Of a DNA stretch of 64,000 nt, positions 34,163 to 41,838 are shown in pieces. Both the position numbers and the translations under genes were made by a program. Position 1 is the first letter of the stretch, and each line of letters begins with the position of its first letter. Under the pieces are notes generated by a model. The model had not been told where the DNA came from, searched no databases, and saw nothing but the letters and a program-made list of their open reading frames with translations. Location of the stretch: positions 12,392 through 76,391 of the forward strand of contig NZ_JBCITM010000017.1 in the NCBI RefSeq assembly GCF_039414295.1. The letters run 5' to 3'. The stretch is from Anoxynatronum sibiricum. Lineage in GTDB: Bacteria; Bacillota; Clostridia; Peptostreptococcales; Tindalliaceae.

Positions 34163-35881
34163 CTACTCGCCCAAGGCCCAGGCAGCCGCATTTTTGCCGG
34201 CTTCACGACCATAAGTCAACCCGATGGAGATGGATGAACCGGAGGAAGGATACTCCTGATAGTAGAAGGCGCTGTTGGCAACTTCACCGGCGGCATAAAG
34301 GCCGGGGATAGGCTGATTATCGGTTTCAGCAAGCACTTCTGCCCTGGTATTGATTAACAGGCCGCCCATGGAGCCAATGGTGCTGGGCCGGGCTTCGACG
34401 GCATAGAAAGGCGCGTTGACAAGGCCGTCTCCCTGATCAAAGGCTGCCTGCAGCTTGGCAGCATCCATCCCCGCAGCTTCTGCCAGGGCTTCCACGGTGT
34501 CTGCCTGATACCCGTAGCCCCGGTCGATGGCAGGCTGAGCACTGTCTGCCCCAGTGGCATCGTAAAGGCCGTAGAAAAGATCATCTCCCACTTTCTTCAT
34601 GTTCGTGTAGTTAATGGGATAATCTTTGCCCGGGGCAACGAAGGTGCCATCAGTTTGAACGTATAAGGGGGCAAACATGGCCGAAGCATTATATCCAGAA
34701 TTTGGCAGGCTGCCATGAACAATCTGGAAGCCAATGGCGCCGTTTTTGAACTCTGTGGCGGCACCTGCTTCCATTCCCATGAGCAGGCCTTCACCCACAT
34801 TGCCTTTGTTGGATAAGGGGAAGTCGCCGGCTGCAACGGGCATATACTGCTCTTTCAATGTTTCACTGGCATCAAAGCCACCGGTGGCCATCACTACAGC
34901 TTCTGAAGAGAAGGTATAGTTGGTATCGTTGGAAACTGCTCTGGCACCCTTCACAACGCCTTCTTCCATCAACAACTCAGTGGCCTTGATGCCTGTGAGG
35001 ATGGTGACACCCAGTCTGCGGGCTTCCTCTTCCAGGGGCTCAATCAAGGCGGAACCAATCATGAAGGTGCCGTCTTCGTACATGGAGAAATGAGCGCGGG
35101 GCTGGGGAGCAGTGCCTGCAGGCACATTCATCATCCAGTGAACACCGATGCTGTCCAGAAAAGCAATGGTGTCAATGGAGTTTTCTGCATAAAAGGAAAT
35201 CAGCTCTCTTTCTGCTTTTTGTTCAGCCCGCTCCATGTAGTAATCCACCATGGGAGCCACATCGCTTTCATCCAGAGCGGCGTAAACGATGCCGGCCGAA
35301 ATAATGGTGGAACCACCCACGATGTCTTGCTTCTCAATTAAAGTGACATCGGCACCGTTTTCAGCAGCGGAGATGGCAGCAGCAAAGCCGGCGGCACCGG
35401 CACCAATCACCAACACGTCAGTTTCAAGGGCAACTTCTTCAACAGACGGTACTGTCGGTGCTGCAGTCAGTGATTCCGGAGCATTGGCCTGTCTCAGGGA
35501 ATCAATGACGGCTGCACGAAAGGCGGCAGTAGTTACCGTTGCACCTGAGATCAGGTCAACACCGGCAGTATTGGCGGCCAGCATGTTATCCTTCATCAAT
35601 CGCAGGGCGACACCGCCAACAGCTTCTGTTTCCTGGTATTCACCCAGTTCAATATCCAAAATCTCAGAATCGCTCACGGTGACAGCGATATCAAAATCAC
35701 CATAAAATCCGCGGCAGACGGTTTCGTAAGTGCCGGCAGTCATGCCAGATTCCGGCACTTCAGCCGCAGGGTCTTCAGCCGGTGCCGGTGGTTCCTGTGA
35801 TGCGGGCTGGCTGCAGCCCACTGCGAAAAGCAGTGCAAAGCAGAGAAGCAAAGAATAGATTTTCAATTGATTTTTTTTCAT
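34163..35881 (-). CDS. FMN-binding/FAD-dependent fumarate reductase-like lipoprotein
   Basis: 572 residues: lipobox FAVGCSQ (Cys about 23), an FMN-binding domain (about 45-125) with the SGATVTT motif whose Thr carries covalent FMN attached by ApbE-type enzymes, then a flavocytochrome-c/fumarate-reductase FAD domain (about 150-570) starting DVLVIGAGAAGFAAA, with YYQEYPSSGSSISIGLTYGREAG at the end. Related enzymes (UrdA, and extracellular fumarate reductases) reduce double bonds in enoates such as urocanate or fumarate using electrons from the membrane. An extracellular respiratory reductase is likely; the substrate cannot be told. The divergent LysR protein should control it. Confidence 0.88.
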   Translation of the reverse strand: MKKNQLKIYSLLLCFALLFAVGCSQPASQEPPAPAEDPAAEVPESGMTAGTYETVCRGFYGDFDIAVTVSDSEILDIELGEYQETEAVGGVALRLMKDNMLAANTAGVDLISGATVTTAAFRAAVIDSLRQANAPESLTAAPTVPSVEEVALETDVLVIGAGAAGFAAAISAAENGADVTLIEKQDIVGGSTIISAGIVYAALDESDVAPMVDYYMERAEQKAERELISFYAENSIDTIAFLDSIGVHWMMNVPAGTAPQPRAHFSMYEDGTFMIGSALIEPLEEEARRLGVTILTGIKATELLMEEGVVKGARAVSNDTNYTFSSEAVVMATGGFDASETLKEQYMPVAAGDFPLSNKGNVGEGLLMGMEAGAATEFKNGAIGFQIVHGSLPNSGYNASAMFAPLYVQTDGTFVAPGKDYPINYTNMKKVGDDLFYGLYDATGADSAQPAIDRGYGYQADTVEALAEAAGMDAAKLQAAFDQGDGLVNAPFYAVEARPSTIGSMGGLLINTRAEVLAETDNQPIPGLYAAGEVANSAFYYQEYPSSGSSISIGLTYGREAGKNAAAWALGE

Positions 35882-35937
35882 TCATATCATCTCCTGTCTT
35901 GATATAAAAATAACATAAATATGTCGCCGAGGGAGTG

Positions 35938-36037
35938 TACACCTACTTATAAGCATATAACAGTTCTCTATTCAAGAAATGACATAAAAAGGGAACCCAT
36001 TGACTTAACAAGGTTTCAATGGTACGCTACACCTACT
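35938..36037. promoter_or_regulatory. Repeated TACACCTACT in the reductase/LysR divergent region
   Basis: TACACCTACT stands at 35938-35947 and at 36028-36037, 90 bases apart; the second copy is followed by GTAG making CTAC-N7-GTAG. LysR regulators usually bind two spaced sites in a divergent promoter, so these are candidates. TTGACT at 36000-36005 could be the -35 of the LysR gene. Confidence 0.5.
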
Positions 36038-36096
36038 GTAGGTTCCTGCAAAAGGGAAAAGGTTTTCATAATGAAGTGGGATGAGGTGGGGATCGA

Positions 36097-36996
36097 ATGG
36101 ATATTTTCAGCATGAAATGCTTTTTAAGCGTTGTCCGCCATCAGAATCTTTCCATGGCAGCAAAAGAAGTGTTTATTTCTCAACCGGCGATGAGTCAGAA
36201 AATCAATATGATGGAAAAGGAAATGGGCGTTAAGCTCTTGCAAAGAAGCCGCCACAAGGTGGAAATGACCGAAGCGGGAACGCTTATCAGTGAAAAGTTC
36301 GTTCAAATAGTTACAGATTATGAGAATGTGATGATCCAGGCGCAAAAGCTGCACGCTGAAGGCAAAAACCATTTGGCCATCGGATACCACGGTCCTGTGG
36401 AATGGGCCAATATTCATCAGCGTATTCGCGAATTTCACCAGCAGTACCCGGACATAGAAGTGGATGTTCATATCGGCGGTTGGGGCCAATTAACCCAGAT
36501 GCTGCTTGGTGGAAGAATTGATGTTTTTTTCTCTGAGAAAAGGGAAATTGAAGAAATAGCCACAATTGAGAGCGTGTATTTATTTCGGGATTACTCGGCA
36601 GTGGCGGTTTCGAAGACCAATCCCCTTAATCGGTATCAGATGGTTGCACCAGAATCCTTAAACGGACAGAAAATCGTGATGAGCAATAATTCGGATGCAG
36701 AAAAAACACTGAGAGCCATTAATAGAGGCCTTACGGAAGCCGGCCTTGATATGGAAAACGCAAAATTCGTGGATAAATATGAGACAGGGATTGCCATGGC
36801 ATCGGCTGGCATGGGAGTCACACCCATTCCAAGATCCTTCAAAATAAAGGGGCATGAATCGGTTGCCTATGTGGACATTGACAGTGAACGGATGTACCTT
36901 GATTTTGTGCTTGCCTGGCAGAAAGGCAATGATAACCCCAATATTCATCTCTTTAAAGAGTTTTGTCAAAAACAGAATTGGACAGGTGACGAATAA
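36097..36996 (+). CDS. LysR-family regulator, probable activator of the reductase
   Basis: 299 residues with N-terminal HTH (about 1-60; LSMAAKEVFISQPAMSQKINMMEKEMGV) and a periplasmic-binding-like sensor domain (about 88-290). GAGGTGGGG precedes the ATG. Divergent from the FMN/FAD reductase gene across 215 bases with a repeated element, the usual arrangement for a LysR protein that controls its neighbour. Confidence 0.92.
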   Translation: MDIFSMKCFLSVVRHQNLSMAAKEVFISQPAMSQKINMMEKEMGVKLLQRSRHKVEMTEAGTLISEKFVQIVTDYENVMIQAQKLHAEGKNHLAIGYHGPVEWANIHQRIREFHQQYPDIEVDVHIGGWGQLTQMLLGGRIDVFFSEKREIEEIATIESVYLFRDYSAVAVSKTNPLNRYQMVAPESLNGQKIVMSNNSDAEKTLRAINRGLTEAGLDMENAKFVDKYETGIAMASAGMGVTPIPRSFKIKGHESVAYVDIDSERMYLDFVLAWQKGNDNPNIHLFKEFCQKQNWTGDE

Positions 36997-37009
36997 TACT
37001 TGCCTAATG

Positions 37010-37051
37010 GAGCACTGGTTTTCGGGAGAGTTTCCGATACCGGTGCTCTTT
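37010..37051 (+). terminator. Intrinsic terminator after the LysR gene
   Basis: GAGCACTGGT pairs with ACCGGTGCTC; an inner GGGA/TTCC stem lies in the loop, and TTTG follows. It resembles the hairpin at 34071-34113 in sequence (GCACTGGTTTTC), so the two may be related. Confidence 0.7.
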
Positions 37052-37131
37052 GTGCTTGTTGCGATCGGGTGTTATTAAACAGCCAGCACTTCTTCATGAG
37101 AGGCGCTTCTTAATGACCAACAACACCGGTT

Positions 37132-37737
37132 TTATTCCACCGACAGTTCCCAGAGGTACAGTGACGCCACTGACCCATAGGGTGAGTATCTCTTTCGGTA
37201 GCGCTGAAACTGTTCCTTTGATAACTGGTCCAGATCGTAGAGCTTCATCATGGCCCGGCGGATCGCCAGGTCATCATAGCTGATCACATCATAACGATGG
37301 AGAGAGAAGAGCAGTAACATTTCAGCCGTCCAGGGCCCGATGCCATGAAGGGATGACAATTGCTTAATCACCTGCTGATCACTCATAAAGTGGAGTTGGC
37401 TGAAATCAACCTGACCCGTTGTCACCGCATCTGCGATGCCCCGAATGTAGCTGATCTTCTTGTGGGTGGTGCCGCATTTTTGAAGCACTTCCGGGTCTGT
37501 AGCCAGAATGGTTTTAGGGGTCATGGTGCCGGTGATTTCCAGCAGTCGGGTCCACACCGTATCAGCCGCCTTACTGGATACCTGCTGGTTGATAATGCTG
37601 AACACCAGCGCTGTGAACACATCGGGCATTGTCTCCACTTCCAGTGGACCCATGCGGTCAATCACGTCGCCCAACCTGCGGTCTCTGCTTTTCAGGTAGT
37701 TCACTTCTTTCTCTCCATATCTAAAAACCGGTTTCAT
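37132..37737 (-). CDS. DNA-3-methyladenine glycosylase II-like (HhH-GPD)
   Basis: 201 residues of the helix-hairpin-helix-GPD superfamily, AlkA/Mag1 branch. The hairpin LSSLHGIGPWTAEMLLLF (about 130) and the catalytic Asp in SYDDLAIRRAMMKLY (about 155) are both present. No Fe-S cysteines. It excises alkylated purines in base-excision repair. The RBS is weak (GGATGTGA). Convergent with the LysR gene. Confidence 0.9.
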   Translation of the reverse strand: MKPVFRYGEKEVNYLKSRDRRLGDVIDRMGPLEVETMPDVFTALVFSIINQQVSSKAADTVWTRLLEITGTMTPKTILATDPEVLQKCGTTHKKISYIRGIADAVTTGQVDFSQLHFMSDQQVIKQLSSLHGIGPWTAEMLLLFSLHRYDVISYDDLAIRRAMMKLYDLDQLSKEQFQRYRKRYSPYGSVASLYLWELSVE

Positions 37738-38257
37738 AGGTTGTCACATCCCCGGATAATTAGTACATTCAACAGACTGACTTGTAATCGCATCATTGAT
37801 TTTCCCCCCCATACTATTTACGCCACGCGTTGGTGTTCTCGCCACATTGATCATTCTCCCACATTGATCTTTCTCCCATGGATTTTTATCACATGGACCG
37901 TCTCTCTCTTATCAATTTACGGGTTCTCTTTGTATGTCTATCATCATCTGATATTAACAGGTTGTCAACTGTTTCCTGTTCCGGCTCAGTTCATTTTTAT
38001 GAGTTTGATTTTCAAACGGACACCGACGCTGAATCAGAAAGTGAATCAGAAAGCGAGTCTGACATTGAATCTGAGATTGAATCAGACATGGACGGTGAAC
38101 CCGCCGAAGAATCACCGATAGCCGGTGGTGTAAACAGAAATTTACATAAAATTCATTTAAAATCAACGAAGTGATTTGGTGAATGTGGTACGTTGTTGAA
38201 GAAATACTCATGCAAGCAGCAAGAAAAACACCCATGCAATGAAATGGAGGGTTTTCG
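37738..38257. other. Intergenic region upstream of the sugar ABC operon
   Basis: 520 bases with no convincing gene. It contains a GAATCAGA-type microrepeat (38029-38091) which makes a Ser/Glu-rich shadow frame (37878-38174) without an RBS. I see no clear promoter; the transcript of the leader ORF at 38258 must start somewhere in the right-hand part. Confidence 0.5.
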
Positions 38258-38350
38258 ATGGCGCATTTCATCAGAATGTTAGGTTCTGAACGAGAATATG
38301 CCTTTCATATTTTTATCGGTGAACTTTCTGCCGCGTGGGGGCCTGTATAG
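38258..38350 (+). CDS. 30-codon leader ORF before the sugar ABC operon
   Basis: ATG with a clear Shine-Dalgarno GGAGGG six bases upstream, coding for 30 residues that begin MAHFIRMLGSER and end ELSAAWGPV, stop TAG at 38348-38350. The stop is only three bases from the left arm of the hairpin that masks the ribosome binding site of the first permease gene. The peptide has no known domain. Its position and RBS argue that it is translated and couples translation to the permease; this is an inference. Confidence 0.5.
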   Translation: MAHFIRMLGSEREYAFHIFIGELSAAWGPV

Positions 38351-38353
38351 ATA

Positions 38354-38394
38354 AACCCCTCCGGCGGTCTGATATCACAGAAAGACGGAGGGTT
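38354..38394 (+). promoter_or_regulatory. RBS-sequestering hairpin before the first permease gene
   Basis: AACCCCTCCG (38354-38363) pairs with CGGAGGGTT (38386-38394) apart from one bulged C; an inner stem TCTG/CAGA closes the loop. The right arm contains GGAGGG, the ribosome binding site of the ATG at 38397. When folded it should block initiation. A ribosome stopping at TAG 38350 would cover the left arm and free the site. Confidence 0.6.
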
Positions 38395-38396
38395 CT

Positions 38397-39266
38397 ATGG
38401 TCACGCGAAGTAAGTCACCCTATTTATTGCTATTTCCAACGATGACGCTATATGGTGTCTTTTTTGTCTTTCCCTTTCTGTACTCCCTGTTCATCAGTTT
38501 CAGTGAATGGCAGCTGCTGACAGGGGACATGACCTTTGTGGGGATTCAAAACTATCGACAGCTGGCGGGCAGCCACATCTTCAAAAAAGCCATCGGCAAC
38601 ACACTGATGTATGTGATGGCCACCATGCCGGTTTCCATGGTGCTGGGGCTGATGTACGCCCTTCTCATTGAACAGACTAAAAAAGCCAAGGCCCTGTACC
38701 GGTTTATATTCTTCATCCCGGTGGTGATCTCGGTGGCGGCGGCCAGCCTGTCTTTCAGCCTGCTCTACAATGCCCGGCACGGTCTTATTAACCAGGTGCT
38801 GGCGCTGGTGGGAATTCAGGGGCCCAATTGGCTGAACGAATCAAAAAGTGCACTGCTGGCCCTGGTGATTCTGGGTATCTGGCAGTCTTTCGGCTACAAT
38901 GTGATCCTGTTTATGGCAGGCATCCAGCAGCTGGATAAAGAACTCTATGAAGCAGCAGCCATCGACGGCCTCTCGCCTTTCACACGCCTGACCCGTCTCA
39001 CGCTGCCTCTGTTATCTCCTGTCACCTTCTTTGTTTTTGTTATGACGACCCTGTCTTCCTTTCAGGTGTTTGCAACGGTGCAAATACTGACGATGGGTGG
39101 TCCCAACAATGCCACCAACATGATGGTGTTTTTTGTCTGGCAGGAAGCCTTCAAGTTTTTCAATACCGGTCTGGCCACGGCGGCGGCCACAGTGCTGTTT
39201 GTGGCGATGATGATTCTGACACTGGTGATGGTGCGCATTGTCCAGCGAAAGGTTCACTATCAGTAA
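38397..39266 (+). CDS. Carbohydrate-type ABC permease, MalF/UgpA-like
   Basis: 289 residues, six membrane helices, EAA loop in LYEAAAIDGLSPFTRLTRLTLPLL (about 180). Forms a heterodimeric channel with the next permease. Its RBS is in a hairpin (see 38354). Starts an operon of two permeases, a binding lipoprotein, a phosphatase and an ATPase. Confidence 0.93.
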   Translation: MVTRSKSPYLLLFPTMTLYGVFFVFPFLYSLFISFSEWQLLTGDMTFVGIQNYRQLAGSHIFKKAIGNTLMYVMATMPVSMVLGLMYALLIEQTKKAKALYRFIFFIPVVISVAAASLSFSLLYNARHGLINQVLALVGIQGPNWLNESKSALLALVILGIWQSFGYNVILFMAGIQQLDKELYEAAAIDGLSPFTRLTRLTLPLLSPVTFFVFVMTTLSSFQVFATVQILTMGGPNNATNMMVFFVWQEAFKFFNTGLATAAATVLFVAMMILTLVMVRIVQRKVHYQ

Positions 39267-39376
39267 GGCGGTTTTATGACCAATCAAGAAAAAGGCGCGA
39301 TCAGTTAATAAGAGTTCATGATCAATCAAGAAGCATTCAGCATCACCACAAAATGAAACATCGAGGTGTTGACAAA

Positions 39377-40198
39377 ATGAACCAACATCGATTGACAGGC
39401 TGGTGGCTTCATGGCATTCTCATGATCACCGCCATCCTGGTACTGATTCCATTTCTTTGGATGGTCAGCATTTCCCTGTCGGACTACGGCGCTGTTTTTC
39501 AACGTTTCCTGCTGATTTTTCCCACTTCGGTCAGCCTGGAAGGGTACCGGCAGGTACTGGAAAATTCGCCGTTCATGCGCTGGTTTTTCAACAGTGTTTT
39601 TGTGGCCGGCTGCCTGACGATTGGGCAGCTGACTCTGGGAGTGCTGGCGGCTTATGCCTTTGCCCGGTATCGGTTCAAAGGCAGTGAACCACTGTTTTTC
39701 TTTGTCTTATGTACCATGATGATTCCACCCCAGGCCATTCTTTTTCCCCTGTTTATGGTGATTAATGCCTTCGACTGGGTGAACACCTACCAGGGGGTCA
39801 TCGTACCGCATCTGGCCAGCGGCTATGCCATCTTTGTTTTGCGTCAGTTTTTTCTCCAGATTCCCAAAGAACTGGATGAAGCTGCCCGCATCGACGGTTG
39901 CCACGGTTTTCAAATTCTGTACCACGTGTACTTACGAAGTGCGGTGCCGGCCATTATTTCTGTCGGGCTGATTCAGCTGGTGCGTAACTGGAACGATTAT
40001 TACTGGACACTGGTGGTGCTGAGGGATTCTCAAAAGATGACCCTTCCCGTGGGCATTGTCGCTTTTCGTGACGAAACCCTGGTGCAGTGGGTCCCCACCA
40101 TGGCTGCGGCCACTTTGTCGGTGTTGCCGGTGCTGGTGATTTATGTGCTGGGACAGCGGTATTTCGTTCAGAGTCATGTGCACAGTGGCATTAAGTAG
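39377..40198 (+). CDS. Carbohydrate-type ABC permease, MalG/UgpE-like
   Basis: 273 residues, six membrane helices, EAA loop in ELDEAARIDGCHGFQILYHV (about 170). ATG 39377 is preferred to 39353 because GAGGTG lies between them. Partner of the MalF-like permease. The 110 bases upstream hold ATCAATCAAGAA repeats and no gene. Confidence 0.92.
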   Translation: MNQHRLTGWWLHGILMITAILVLIPFLWMVSISLSDYGAVFQRFLLIFPTSVSLEGYRQVLENSPFMRWFFNSVFVAGCLTIGQLTLGVLAAYAFARYRFKGSEPLFFFVLCTMMIPPQAILFPLFMVINAFDWVNTYQGVIVPHLASGYAIFVLRQFFLQIPKELDEAARIDGCHGFQILYHVYLRSAVPAIISVGLIQLVRNWNDYYWTLVVLRDSQKMTLPVGIVAFRDETLVQWVPTMAAATLSVLPVLVIYVLGQRYFVQSHVHSGIK

Positions 40199-40203
40199 AC
40201 GGG

Positions 40204-40275
40204 AAATCGACTCAATCAACTAAAAATCAACTCAATCAACAAAAAAATCAACTCAATCAACTAAAAATCGACTCA
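40204..40275 (+). repeat. Degenerate tandem repeat before the sugar-binding gene
   Basis: Three or four imperfect copies of AATCAACTCAATCAACTAAA run from 40204 to 40275, then ACTTTGCGGGATACTT-like duplications follow up to 40360. The segment is almost free of G and should be unstructured in RNA. Confidence 0.65.
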
Positions 40276-40393
40276 TTCCATTAGGCAATGGATCAATTTA
40301 CGAGCCGCTTTACGAGACAATTTACGGGATACTTGATAGGATACTTTGCGGGATACTTTACCAATCCAACGAGATTAAAAGGAGTGTGTGACA

Positions 40394-41836
40394 ATGTTCT
40401 TTAAATATAGTAAAAATAGTAAGCATCTTAATAATCTTAAGCATAGTAATCATAGCAAGCATATCAAACAGATAGAGCCCCTTCGGCTGGCTGCAGTCAT
40501 ATTGGCAGTGACCCTGTTCCTGTCGGCCTGCACCTCGGGAACAGCTCAAAACCCAGCCAGCGACACCGCCCCCACCGGCAGTGCTGCAGGCACACCGGCA
40601 CCGGCAGCTTCAACAGAACCGGTGAGCACTGAGCCCATCACCCTCACTTTTCTCCACGTTTTCTCCGGCCCCCGGGAAGAAGCCATGAATGAAATTGTGC
40701 AGGGCTTCAACGATTCTCAGGAGCGGATTCGCGTGGAACACGAAATGGTGCCCGGCTGGTACGGCGGTCTTCTGGAGCAGCTGCAGACACTGGCGGTTGC
40801 CCGGCAGTTGCCAGATCTCACCATCATGGGACTCTCCAGTCACAATTTCATGAAAGAAGGCCTGGGGGCTGTCAGTGTGCAGCCTTACATTGAACAGGAG
40901 AGCACTGATCTCAGCGATTTCTTCCCCAACATGCTGACCCTGGGTCAAGATGAAGAGGGAGAGCAGGCCGCCATGCCCTTTGCCATCAGCACGCCGCTGA
41001 TCTATGTCAACAAAGATCTGCTGCAGCAGGCAGGCATTGACTATGTGGATCAACCGGAAAGCTGGGAGCAAGTGCGGGAGTGGGCGAAAAAAGCGGCGCA
41101 GCCATCGGCAGATCTTGCAGGCATCGGGTTCCAGCTGGATTATGACACCTGGCAGTTTCAGACCCTGGTGGAATCTTTCGGAGGTCAAATGGCGTCACAG
41201 GAAACCCAAACCATTCACTTCAATGATGAACCAGGGCAGCGGGTGATGGACTTCTGGCTCACCATGATGCATGAAGACGGCATCTATCCCAATATCAGCG
41301 GATCTGAAGCTGCCGAAAACTTTATCAACGGGTCGTCGGTCATGATCGTGGCCACCACAGGAAATCTGGTGAACTTCACCGAAAATGCCGCTTTTGATTT
41401 GGGCATCATGCTGCTGCCCAAATATGACAATATGACCAATCGCAACCCCCGCCGTGTTCCCGCAGGCGGAAGCAATCTCTATATCATGCCTTCTGACCCC
41501 GAGCGGGAAGCCGCCGCCTGGGAATTTATCAAATACGCCACATCGCCAGAGGCGGGGGCCATCATCGTGGAGAAAATGGGCTATATGGCTGCCCGAAAAA
41601 GCCTCATCGAGCCAGACGGGTTGCTGGCGGCATACATGACCGCCAATCCCCAGGCCACCCGGTCTTACGATCAGGTGGAAGACCTGGGCAACTGGTACAA
41701 CTGGCCGGGAGTCCATGGTGCCCGAATTGACAGCATCATGCTGGATGCCTTTGCCGCTGCGTTTCTGAAAGAGAAAACCGGCGAAGAGGCCCTCGATGGT
41801 GCCGCAGAAGAAGTCAGACACATACTGGGGTGGTAG
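40394..41836 (+). CDS. Carbohydrate-type ABC solute-binding lipoprotein
   Basis: 480-residue family-1 binding protein: lipobox LFLSACTSG (Cys about 46; the signal has an unusually long charged N-region), then ITLTFLHVFSGPREEAMNEIVQGFN and GQRVMDFWLTMMHEDG. UgpB-like. ATG 40394 follows AAAAGGAG. In this operon it should deliver a sugar, glycerol phosphate or nucleotide-like molecule to the two permeases. Confidence 0.92.
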   Translation: MFFKYSKNSKHLNNLKHSNHSKHIKQIEPLRLAAVILAVTLFLSACTSGTAQNPASDTAPTGSAAGTPAPAASTEPVSTEPITLTFLHVFSGPREEAMNEIVQGFNDSQERIRVEHEMVPGWYGGLLEQLQTLAVARQLPDLTIMGLSSHNFMKEGLGAVSVQPYIEQESTDLSDFFPNMLTLGQDEEGEQAAMPFAISTPLIYVNKDLLQQAGIDYVDQPESWEQVREWAKKAAQPSADLAGIGFQLDYDTWQFQTLVESFGGQMASQETQTIHFNDEPGQRVMDFWLTMMHEDGIYPNISGSEAAENFINGSSVMIVATTGNLVNFTENAAFDLGIMLLPKYDNMTNRNPRRVPAGGSNLYIMPSDPEREAAAWEFIKYATSPEAGAIIVEKMGYMAARKSLIEPDGLLAAYMTANPQATRSYDQVEDLGNWYNWPGVHGARIDSIMLDAFAAAFLKEKTGEEALDGAAEEVRHILGW

Positions 41837-41838
41837 GC

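Noticed and set aside
37360..38121. 253-codon plus-strand frame over the alkA gene
   Set aside because: It is antisense to a well-supported HhH-GPD gene and has no RBS.
37878..38174. 98-codon frame with a Ser/Glu-rich repeat stretch on the plus strand
   Set aside because: No ribosome binding site, the Ser/Glu run comes from a GAATCAGA microrepeat, and it overlaps a low-complexity intergenic region.
41195..41821. 208-codon minus-strand frame opposite the sugar-binding lipoprotein
   Set aside because: Shadow of the SBP gene; no motif and no RBS.
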